Assembly (NCBI GenBank): GCA_003640385.1
Contig: RCAB01000110.1
Coordinates: 97,894-161,893 of the forward strand
Source: Setaria digitata
Lineage: Eukaryota > Nematoda > Chromadorea > Rhabditida > Setariidae
Direction: 5' to 3'
DNA length: 64,000 nt
This document shows, one piece after another, positions 1 through 11,500 of the stretch (position 1 is its first letter; the number at the start of each line of letters is the position of its first letter). The translations under genes were made by a program, and so were the position numbers. A model generated the notes under the pieces. It was not told the DNA's origin and did no database searches. It saw only the letters and a list, made by a program, of their open reading frames with translations.

Positions 1-582
1 GACTAGCATGTCTGTGTGTATCATCGAAAATTTTTGTAGTTGGAAGTATTCATTCCTAGAAGTTCGTAGGTAGCATTTAATTCATTCCGGCAAAAATTCA
101 TTTTGAGGAAAACATTCGGCACATCTTGTCTTGTACTGCATTCAGAAGTTTGACTCCTTATAAACTTTTATGCTACATTAAGACAAGCATTTATAATGAT
201 TCCTGCAGATCAAAAAATATTTACGCTGACTGAATAGTTATTGTAATTGTTAACAAGTGCATTGAGTACTTCTTTACAATGACAGTATCAAAACAACAAC
301 TTTTATTAATGAATTTAATTGTTCAGTATTGAGTTTCGTGCCTGAAAATTAGTTAACGAAAAGAGATATTTTATCATTTTGCTTTACATTAGCTCATCTC
401 AAAAAAAAGAAAACCAGCGATCAGTGATTCTACACGGTTTCAATGTTTTAATGCGTCGTTTACAGCAAGAAGCAGAATTAAAAATTTTTCAGAACAAACA
501 AGTTTTTTTTTTTTTCCGAAAATGATGATTTATCCAATATATCTGGAAGTCTTTGAAATTCTAAAACGTTTAGAGAAGTTAC
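1..582. other. Non-coding flank, no gene seen
   Basis: AT-rich sequence with stops in all frames and short A/T runs (for example near 400 and 505). It lies downstream of the minus-strand gene that ends at 583, so its right part should hold that gene's 3' UTR. I see no other coding or structural signal. Confidence 0.6.
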
Positions 583-2730
583 CTACATTTCCTTTACTTT
601 TCTGATGTTAGGATTGTAGCACCCGGCGAAAGTTGTATTCATCCGCTGGAAGAATAATTCGATTTCCTGGAATTTGGCCAGTTTTAGAACATCCTTTCTG
701 ATTTTAACAGATTTGAATAAAATGAATTTGAAGAATAGGGTTGAATCAACCTCCTGTTTTGAGAGACTTCTTTTTTCGATATTGTCTCGATAAAAGTCCT
801 TGATTTTATCAGTTAATTCGAGCCTTCTTAATTTTTCCATTGCTCTGCAACTCCTTTTTTAGATTTATTTGTCTACTTGTAGACAGAGTAAACCTGGATT
901 AGTTGGTTATTGTTTTAGCTTTCTTGCATTTATCGCATTTGTGACATTTTGACATCTTGCTGAGGCGGTCTTGAAATTTCTTCACTTTTAAAGATTTTCT
1001 TCAAAGCTGATTATAATAGAAATAACCTTCGTTGTGCTTGACTCAAACTATGAATTATCTCTTTGAGTGCTTCAGGCACATCATTTTCATCATTCCATTT
1101 GTCATATTCCATGTTCAACTCTAAATCACCGTCCAGTTTGTTTCTGATAAAATCATTTATAAGATTGGGATCATTGCTATCGGTGGCTTGCTGCAATCGT
1201 TCCAACTCTTTCGCACCACAGCGATCTAGTATTGTTCGTACACATTTAGGCTCGTTTGCGTAGCATTCGAATTTATCACTCTTCCTATACAAGGAATGAA
1301 GGCGGTAACATTTGATGGATATTTACAATTCTGCTCTTTACATTTATAAAAAGTTAGTATTTTTTTTATAAAGGCATACTGAAAGAGCTTCCTAATCATA
1401 TTCCACAGCCAAATCAGGATGTTTTCTGTTGCTTCTTTTTTTGCACGTTTTTCGTTGTAATACTCCAGAATGGCATACTGATCTATCTGCGGTAATTCTC
1501 GTTCAACTTTTGTGTTCCAGAGAACACGAATTATACTGTATATGGTTGCATTCTGAAATTTAAGTCATTAGATTTATTTGAACTTTTAAATTGGAAGAAC
1601 TAAAATATAGTTAGAATTTAAAAGGCAGGAAAAAAAAAAATAAGTGAAAAGACTTACTCTGTATGCTTCAGCATATTTAAATTGTTCCTTTGTGAAATTT
1701 AGCGGTGCGAATGCATTCAGGAAATCTCCATCAATGTCCATCGCAGAATTATCTGGAACCCTATATCTAGCGTCTACGAAACTCTCCGGTGTTCTATCGT
1801 TTGCTCGGAGCAACTGTAAGTTCGAAGTAGAATTAATATTTTTAGCCTAACTGCATTAACGATTAATTGCAAAGGATATTTTAAATTTGTATATTCTACT
1901 ACATAGAAGCTAGGGAGCTTATCAAGTTCTAAAGCAGTGTAAACGGCTAAGGGAAAATTAAGAATAAATGCCTAATTTGTAGTTGGAGTTTGCTCTGAAA
2001 ATTTTTGAAGATTTTTTTTTNGTTCCTTTGTGAAATTTAGCGGTGCGAATGCATTCAGGAAATCTCCATCAATGTCCATCGCAGAATTATCTGGAACCCT
2101 ATATCTAGCGTCTACGAAACTCTCCGGTGTTCTATCGTTTGCTCGGAGCAACTGTAAGTTCGAAGTAGAATTAATATTTTTAGCCTAACTGCATTAACGA
2201 TTAATTGCAAAGGATATTTTAAATTTGTATATTCTACTACATAGAAGCTAGGGAGCTTATCAAGTTCTAAAGCAGTGTAAACGGCTAAGGGAAAATTAAG
2301 AATGCCTAATTTGTAGTTGGAGTTTGCTCTGAAAATTTTTGAAGATTTTTTTTTTTATTGAAAAAATATTGGATACTAAAAAATTGCCTTTAAAAAATAA
2401 TAAAAGAAATAACGGTTGGGATATTTTATGATGGCATGACGAAAATTGAAACAAAATAGTATGACATTTCGAGTAAAATTCTTTACTCCTTTTCCACGTA
2501 GGTACAGAATTAATTGACGGAATTTCTTCGTTGCTAACTTACTTCACTCCGTTTATGATCAATCATGATTTTGAGCGAGGCATAATTCTTTTCGCTGAGA
2601 TACCTGTCCAGCGCTTCAGTTTCTGTTCTGCTCAAATTACTTAACAAATAGAAGATAAGATTTGACGATCTTGTATCATTGCTTATTCGTCGCTCCGTGA
2701 AAATATTCCCAACTGATGAGGCTTTTATCA
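583..2730 (-). CDS. Uncharacterised multi-exon protein, 5' end not found
   Basis: I do not recognise this protein. Five minus-strand exons join with matching phases and good splice sites. In transcription order they are 2730-2543, 1813-1658, 1552-1380, 1284-1027 and 844-583 (stop). The joined frame gives about 345 residues and begins inside a codon at an acceptor, so at least one upstream exon is missing. The protein is hydrophilic and helical-looking. Exon 4 has three cysteines in a short stretch (FECYANEPKC, then DRCGAKEL) and an acidic tail; exon 5 is rich in Lys, Arg and Phe and ends VKEM. Exons 3 and 4 lie in different frames. An intron from 1379 to 1285 (donor GTATGC, acceptor TATAG) resolves this without a frameshift. 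No membrane segment or known domain is evident. Exon 2 has a second partial copy next to the N at 2021. It could be nematode-specific. Confidence 0.55.
1684..2354. repeat. Direct duplication flanking an assembly N (partial exon copy)
   Basis: Bases 1684-2020 are repeated almost exactly at 2022-2354 with a single N at 2021 between them. The second copy lacks a 4-base segment found in the first, and its T run differs in length. The repeated unit holds most of exon 2 of the minus-strand gene (its 5' part and acceptor) plus intron sequence. The second copy lacks the 3' end and donor of that exon. An uncollapsed contig overlap or two haplotypes joined end to end is the simplest reading. Confidence 0.9.
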
Positions 2731-5540
2731 CTGCAATGAATTGTAAAAATTCATTGACACACAAAATTTTTATTGAGCCCTCAGAATACGCCTTAGCTGT
2801 TTAGGAATGCCTTTTTTCGTACTTTTCTTTCTGATTTTCTTGGTCTTACACTTTTACATCTTAAAATCCAAAACTATTTGCCAAACTTCTCATAAAGTTT
2901 TTTACTCTTGGAAGAAGTCTATCAAATATTTATGTGCATGTTATGTATAGCAGAGTTTATAGTTTTTCGAAGGATAATAATTGATCGTTTCATAGCATCA
3001 AATAAAGTTTTATCGGTATGTTTACCGAATAGCGGGCTTATATGCTGTTTGCAGGAAGAAATAGTTTGAGAAATAGAAACTTCTTATCTTAACTTGTTTC
3101 AGCTTTCCTCTTCAGAAAGTGCGTCATTGTTAATACTTTAAAAAATAAATAAATAAATAAATACAAAATTTGGTAATCGCGTTTGGGAACAAATACATGC
3201 TCTAAACATTTTACTAGCTTCTTAAATTAATTTACCATACAGTAATTATCTACTCATTTTACGTAATAGGTTTGATTTATCATACAACCGTGTAATTTTC
3301 ATATTTGATTTTCCAGTAGTTTTTACAGGTTTAATTTTCATTACCTCTTTCTTAGTACATCTTCAATGAATTGTAGCTAGATCCATAAACTGAGTGAATT
3401 CTAAATGTAAATTCTAGATTCTCTATAATCACTATATAGTCATATCTTGCTGAAGCCGTTATTTTTGGCTGGTGTTAATGTTTTCAGTCATCAGGCCATT
3501 CATCTTAGTCCATCTTTGTTTGCTGTTAGTTTCGAACTATCAAATCTCTGACAGAATTTTATCGAATTGCTTAATGTTTCTGCATACATGTTTTGTTACA
3601 TTTCAGTACCATTCATTAATTGCCACTGCATACAAACTGGTTTTCCTTCAAAATAATATAGCATACCCCAGAAATCGGTCGTCCAGAAGACGCAAAAAAG
3701 GATGATTCTGTTGCCGACTCCCATACAATGTCAGATAATACTGAAATTTTGAAAAGAAACCAGTAGAGTAATTTTTTTTAATAATTGAATTTCAAACTGA
3801 TAATAAAAAATCGCTCTTTCCATTCAGTTGTTCCAGAGTGAGTGCCTTGGAACCATATTGAACAATAATGGGCTAATAATAACTTCAATCTGTAATCTTG
3901 AATATTGATATTCTTTAATATTAAGAAGTAATTGATGTTGGGACAACAAAGATTGAAAAATGTAAAGTTGCCTGCGCTAATGAAAACTTCAGGAGCAGCA
4001 GAGAGCGAAAGAAGAATGACTTGTTTTGGGATTAGGAGGATAATGATTTTTTGATAAATGATGTGGAAGAAAGCTAGAGTAAATTAAAAATTTTATTGTC
4101 AGAAAGCTGTGGAAAAAAATTTCCAAATAGTCTTTAAAATGTTTACCTTAAACAGGAAAAAGAAATTGATTTGGCCCTCTCCAAATCTCCATTTTAGTTA
4201 AAAAAAAAATAAATAAATTTTTTTTTTTTTTTTAGCTTATAAGGATAGAATAACTATTCTTGTCATTTTTGGATTTTGTTGTAATCGAACGTACCAATGC
4301 TGTAACGATTTGTTGACTGGTTCCGTATACTGTACTAAGTCCCAGACACGAAACTAAATATGCACAGCGAATTCCCGTAAACAAACATTGGCATGTGTCT
4401 TGCGTTGATTACTTTCAATTTCTCTTTCCATTGTGTCGTGAAAGTTCAAAAAGAAAAAAAAAAAAGAATTTGTAGTCCTGAAAGTAGTTACTTTTCGTCG
4501 ATAAGTCGAGAAAGCTGAGTAAATAATCATTTAGCGTAAAAATCCATTAATTGATTATACAGTTTGTTTATAGAACATGTCTCTTTTTCATATTTTTAAT
4601 ATAGTTTTAAAAGGATAAAAAAAGGGGTATAGGAAGCTTTAAGCAAAAAATATTTAGATGACACTAGTGATATTTTGAATGAAATGAAGGGGACAATAAA
4701 TACTAAGTGTTTCTTCCACTAGTGGTATTTCAGAAGAAGAGAATTTATTAACAGATCTAAAAGTTAGCGTCGAGGAGCACTGAAACAATTGATAAATGTA
4801 CATAGCAAATATAGACCGCAAGAGTATTAGAACTGCTACAGTATGACCTTGGCCTCTTTTTTGGTAGCACTCATTCTATCTGGAAAAAATAGGCTTTAAA
4901 TAGTCTGAAGTTTAGCAATGTAAAATGAATGGATTGTTCGTAATTGTTGTTAAGAAAAAAAAAAAAAAAAAAAAAAGACTGAAAATGAATGAAAACTCTC
5001 AGCTGTTGTCTGTGGTCGATTTTAAAACAACCATTTTAGACGTAAAAAAGAGTACGCTGTCCATATCTATTGTATGATCGGTAATTATAGTGGTCACTTA
5101 TTCTGTCTGCTTTTTCTCTTTTGACTAAAAGATAAATTTTCTCTCCTCGATAGCTCTCCTGCTTTCTTAATTCACACCAGATTTCATTTTTTTTTTTTAA
5201 GGCAAAAAATTTATTTTTCTAATGCTAATGATTCACCTTAAGTCTTCGCTGTTTTCAGATTTTAATAGATTTGTAATGAAAGTGAATTAAATTAAGAAAA
5301 AGAAAGTAAACAAAATTATTTTTATATAGAGAAATGTGAAGGGTTTTGAACAGTTTNCTTTCAGATTTTAATAGATTTGTAATGAAAGTGAATTAAATTA
5401 AGAAAAAAAAAGTAAACAAAATTATTTTTATATAGAGAAATGTGAAGGGTTTTGAACAGTTTATTCCGATTACATTAGTTTTTCTGTATTTGTAATTGTT
5501 TCTACTGTACTTTCAAATCTTTGGAATTTTTGAAATTCAG
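2731..5540. other. Non-coding region between divergent genes
   Basis: About 2.8 kb lies between the known part of the minus-strand gene and the first recognised dpy-19 exon. It should hold the missing 5' exons and promoters of both genes. I found no exon here that matches the expected first membrane segment of DPY-19. The open frame at 3472-3705 is hydrophobic at its start but has no family signature or clear splice context. Poly-A and poly-T runs occur near 4200, 4450 and 4955. Confidence 0.5.
5252..5462. repeat. Direct duplication flanking an assembly N
   Basis: About 104 bases (5252-5356) recur after the single N at 5357 (about 5359-5462) with one substitution in an A-rich run. The pattern is the same as at 1684-2354, 39079-39185 and 54567-54743. 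Confidence 0.9.
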
Positions 5541-8500
5541 TTTCAGCAGTTATACCGGCAGTAATGAATTTTTCACATATCGGTACACTGTTTGAAAATG
5601 ATCGACATTTTTCACATTTGGCCGATTTTGAACGTGAAATGGCTTACCGCACAGAAATGGTTTGTTCCTTTAGATTGGCTAATAAAATATTAAAACAGTA
5701 AGTATTGGAAAGTGGAGGGGTCTATCAGGAAAAGGCATTTCAAGCAATAGGGACTGCAGAGATAGGTCGAGAAGCACAGCTAGATTCGATAGCTTCAAGC
5801 AAAGTTTTGTTGTTAGGTTCTAAATTAAAAAAAAGATATGACCATCCACTGTGAGAGGCTAGAACAATTTTCTTGAATTTGAATTAGCTCCATTAGCAAT
5901 AAGCTGATTCCGTCAGCTTTATTAGCAGACAAAAACGTTGAACACTAGAATTATTAACTTATTTAGGGTTGGTAAGCTAGCTAGATAATGAAGTGTGAGC
6001 AGAGTAAAAAAAGAAGAAAACTTTAATAAGGGATGAAAAAGGGAGTGAAGTGAGGTGAGAAAGATCTGTCGAAGAGGATACATTTTTATGCGTGTAAAAA
6101 CTTTTTGCAGTTTGCGTTGTTGAGCTGAAAAGTGGGATAAGTTGGAGACGTTAGTGCTAGAAAAGGATATTTGTGAATGAAGTGAAAGAATATTGGTAAT
6201 ATTGTTATGCTTATTATTTATGAATTTATTTTTACCTGCAGTAAATATTTTGAATAATTGTTAAAAGAATGAAATAGGCTTAGTTTACTAGTTTTTGTTG
6301 TTGAAAATTGTTGAGAAGTGAGAAAAGAATAGAAGGATATGTTCAGAGGAAGAGCAATAAAATAACAATATTGATAGTGAACAAAAGATTTGTCATTTTC
6401 TTCCCGAACTAATAGTAAAAGTATTTGTAAGTGGGTAATGTGGAGCAGTAGCAAAAAGTAAGTAGTTCAGAGGTGTTTGTTGACAGTTAGATTGAGGATA
6501 ACTACTAGATCGAATATTTATCATCAAGATTAAAAAAAGGTGTAAGAAAGAGAAAGCACAGATGTCTGTCTGGCTGCTCGGATGGATGGATGGGAGTGCA
6601 GATGAAATGTTCCTCTGATAATAATAGTAGTTGTTGGTATCGTTGACTTGATGACAATTATGGTTGTGTTGCCTGCCTGCTCACCTCCCCCCCAGAAAAT
6701 CGAGTTCTTTTTCTGAACTGCATTGACAAACACGATGATGTCTCCTCATCCATCCTCTGCATCCTTCTTCCTCTTCACTGGTTGACACTTTTGAACTAAT
6801 GAAAATGATGCGATACTCTCGAGTACAATATTCAGTGCATTTGTTCTTTCACTTGCTTTGATGGTAAAATTCTCTGACGGTAAATTAGTTTCTTTCCTTC
6901 CTTTTCTAGCATCATTCTTCTCTCATGATGTTACTACACACTTTCTGTTGTTGAACATCTGGCAAGTGTGATGATGATGAGCAAGCTGTAAAGTTATTAT
7001 TTTTGAAATAAAAAGATCATTATCAAAAACGTCAAATGTTTTCCAGTCATTATGACAAAGAATGGAAATGAATGGTGGACAACAATGCTTGGCGTGTTTT
7101 AATCTCTTTTTGTTGACCCTAAAATTTTCTTTATTCTTTGTTTAAGAATCCAATGAGTAGGAGGTGACCTTTTCAGTAAACAGAATGTATTGCTCGTTTA
7201 TGACCTTGGCTAATCTTTGAATTGAACAGTGTTTCGATAATTCTTTTCGCTTGTGCTTGAGGGGAAAGTTGAATGGAATTCATATGAATATATATATATA
7301 TATTTTTATCACTGTCATTTATTAAAAGGAATCAATCAGTGGCATAAGCTTATTTAATTGAATTTGCTTGGGGAGGCAATTTTAAAAGAAACATTTTATT
7401 TCAGTAGTAAACTATTTTCTAACCTAAGATCTAGACGGCTTTTTTTAGTGGCTGCATTTTCTAGTCTACGAAATTTACTGTTCGATTAAAGAATAATATG
7501 TTTAGATATCCAGTTTGCCAATTTATTATTCCTGAAAGAAACGACATCATTTGAATGTAAATAATTAGTATTTGTCGGTCAGTTCTCTTCATTCAAGACT
7601 ACTACATTTTTGAGCTCTTTGCTTATGTATTCCACTTAAACACGATCTGTGGGCGGAAAAATACCTATGGGTGCTGGAACAGACTGAATAAGATATGGAA
7701 TATGAAATAGCGAGTCCATAGTTCGAGGAACAAAATAAATATTCATTCTAATAGAAATATTGAAGTCTTGAATTGGTAAGATGGCAAAAACAGTGCCGAA
7801 ATGATTCCAGAAGCAGCTGTCGCATTTGGACGCATTTTTGCAGAAAAAAAATTTTTCTCCTAAAGGGTCTTTTTTGAGATATTATCCATAAATTATAGCT
7901 TTATTATTGTGTGCAATAGTTCAAAGTATCGAACTGCCGCACATTTATCGTATTGGAAAAAAAAAAAAGTGTAAAAGTTCGACGGTAAGTTTAATAAAGC
8001 CGAACAAAAAGTTGATTTTTAAACTGCAACCGTTCATTTCTGTGCTCTTCATACTAGTCATTGCATTTATCTTTTTGAAAAAAAATTTTTTTTTTTGTGT
8101 TGTTGGTAGGTATGATGATGTCCACGACAATTTGTTTTTCTTTTTTGTTATTGAAACATGTGATTTACTGATACTATCCAATTACATATCAGATTCTTGT
8201 TGAAACATGTGATTTACTGATATTATTCAACTACATATCATATCAGTTTCATTTTTTTGTCCGTGTTTGTTTTCAGTAGTTGTTTGAATAGATCATCGGT
8301 TTTCACTGTGATCAAGAATCATAATGCAGAATAATTATAAACCGAAAGAAAAAAAAAAAGCAAAAGTTTCCGAAGTAATGCGTTTACCTTTTAGATTGTA
8401 AATAAAGAAAAAAGTTTAATAAAAAAAAAGGTGGATAAAATGTTTCATTTATACTGAAATGATAATAAGAAATGGCACATTTGGATAAAATTTTTGAAAT

Positions 8501-11500
8501 TAGGACAAACATTCATCACTTTATGTTTCAGCTTGTTATTTATCTTTTCTCCCCGTTCCTCAGTGTTTTCAATTTTCCCGATAAATTAAAAAAGGAAAAA
8601 AAAAAAAGACAAAAACGTTCAAAAACTTTTCATGTAATTTTGTTTATGATTTCTCAATTTCCTGTAATTTTATTATTCCTTGTAAACGAATGCATTGCGT
8701 TTCCCACTACATGTTTCATTGAAAATAAGAACTTAAAATCTTTGTAGAAATAGTATTTATAGCATCTTATTTTACAAATTGTTTAACCATCCAAGAGTAA
8801 TGATCATAAAGTATTGCTTTCGCTTTGTCCGCAGGGTTTCATTGGATATTTATATCAAATTAACAAAAGAACCTAAAGATCCACTCGTAATTACCTATCA
8901 GTTGTACTTATAATATTCTCCTTAAGTTTATTATGAGAATGGTTTAAAAAAAAGGTTGGACCGGAAGCTGTATCGATCAGCCTTCGTTATGGATAATGCT
9001 TTTTGAAATAGCCTCGAGGATTAGGTCATCATGTATTGCACCGGGAATTATTAATAAACCACTCATTGGCAAGATACCAAGACTTATCTGTATTTCATTT
9101 TTTGCTTTCAGAAATACCTCTTAAAGTGCCCTTTAAAAAGTTTGTGAAAATACTGGAAAAAAAATTGAATGAATGCCACCTTATTTTTTAATTATTTTAG
9201 GGCTTGTATTATTCATTTTATAAAAAACTGATTGGTGAGCCCTCTTTCTTGGAAGCACTGAATCAGATAACAAATGATAATGTGACGGAATACGGTCATA
9301 CTATTAATACGCTGAAACGTTTTAATCTCTATCCTGAGGTAAATTTAATATTCCTCTAATTTCTTAAATTATCATTCGAATTGCTATTTTTGGGAATGTT
9401 TTTGGAAAATAAAATATTAAATATTGGAAAAATTTTTTTTAAAAATTTTAAGTTCAATTTTCAAATTATTAATGATGGCTAATGGAATATAAATTCCTTA
9501 ACTCTTACCGACTTTTCAGGTAATTTTAGGTATAGCTTTCAAATTATTCAGGAAGTTATCCGATATAAATCATTGGGTGGTGGAACAGTGCTGGCAAGTT
9601 AACCGGGGTGCTGCTCTACCACCTGTGGTCAGCTGTGAAGGTTAGCTTTGAGAATATACTCAAAAAATTTGAGCTCCCCTTCTCGTGGATGATTGTTGCC
9701 TCAAGCTCTTTACTAACTTCACGAAATACTTAGTTTCGGTGACAAAGAATGAAGGGGATAAACAAAAAAAAAAAAAACATCATACGGTCTATCTGTTATT
9801 CTCTTGGTTTTTTGTTTTAATTAAAATTTTTTTCTTTGAATTTCAGGAATCGGCAATGAGCACTATTTTTATGTTACAATGGTTTTCGCATTGGCGAGTA
9901 CAGTTGCTGCAACAATATTTTTATTTGGAGTATTACTCAGGTAGGTCTTTTATAATTACTCGAAGATGTGAAGGAGTGCATTCTTTTCTTCCTGCATGCA
10001 TAAAATTCCATTGAATTAAAGCGGTTATATGAAATATGGGTGTGAAAGCTTTCGGAATTATAAAAATGGAGAAGAAAATGAAATCAATAAATACTCTTCA
10101 GGTTCTCTAAGTAGTCTGTAAGTATTCTTTGAAAGGCCAAATGAAGCATGAATTAATCACTGAGAATTTCCTCATTATAAGGGATCTGACTGTTGGATTC
10201 AGCGTTATACTGGAAAATCGCAAAACGGTGTTGTTTAACTGAGCTTTGATAGTGCAGATATTAGTGGTACAGGTTTTTTCTATTCTTACAAAAAAAAAGT
10301 GGATATAGCCTGAAATGAGCAACTTAAACTAACAGCCTTTTCGAAATTTATTTCAACTGTGAAAGTGTCGAAAAGATTATTAAATAGTTAAAAACCATGG
10401 AATTTTTCCTAATCTAATTGCACTGAAATCTTTAGAGTTCTGTTACCACGTAGTGATTTTCAAAAGGTCGTTCTCTTTGCCTGAGGACTCAGCTTGACTA
10501 ATGTGGATTAGGGAGTTGGGTGGAAAACAAGCATGAAGAATCTTTGTCTCTTGGATTGCGCGCTTGGAAGTATTATTATAAAATATATTAGAAACGCGAC
10601 AAGTTTTAGAATTCACTAAAGATGGAGTGGTTGAAGTCCGAAGCAAGGGAAAATGTCAGCAATGGGACGATCGATCAGTTATTGTTGTCACCATATTTTA
10701 AATGACAAAGACTTCAGGTTGTTGGAAGAGGAATCAGTAAGCCGTTGGAAGTAATGAATAACAAGAAGTGCTAAGTGTTCGTTGTGAACAAATGTCAAAA
10801 CAATAAGGCTTTGGAAGAGATTTAGATCCTAACACTGATGGTGATTGCAAACACACGATGTTTTATGTGAAACGAACGATTGCAACAGTGTCTGCTTATT
10901 CTGCTTTTGTCCACCGCTGTAATCAGGAAATACGGGACTGAAATTGGGAGATGGATTTTGGTCATTTTTATCAAAGCAATTTTGAGAAATAAACGAACTG
11001 TTTATTAGCTTGGTGGTGTGAAAGAATACGTAGGGTGTCAGCTCTAGTGAGGAGTAGTAATGATTTCATCAGTTTACTCAGCGATTTGTTTTGTGGAGAA
11101 GTGAAAAAAAAAAAAATCATTGATTTGATTATATTTTAATGGTGAGAGATCGGCGATTAAATTTGAAGATCATAAGCCAAGGTTTGCGCTTAGTCAAGAG
11201 AGTAGAGTTTTGATTTTATTGCTGATATTCGAGTATCTTCTACTGAACACCTGGTAATGATCGTAATCCTAATTCTGCTTAGTTTAGGGTAATTTTAAAA
11301 TTGCGCTTCTAAACTAACACTTTACACACTTGAAATCGTTTTGTTTTCGCAAAGGTTTTTGAGTGTATGAAAATTTATCCTGTTTATTTTGCTAATACTC
11401 TAGTCAGAAACATGACAGCTTTGAAAGTTGGAAAATGTAGCGCAGTGAACATCGATGCAGTACATAATAGCTTGATTTGATAAGTAGTTATTATCTAAGA

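Noticed and set aside
1063..1263. Plus-strand open frame opposite exon 4 of the minus-strand gene
   Set aside because: Shadow frame: the minus strand has matching splice sites and phase, the plus strand has none.
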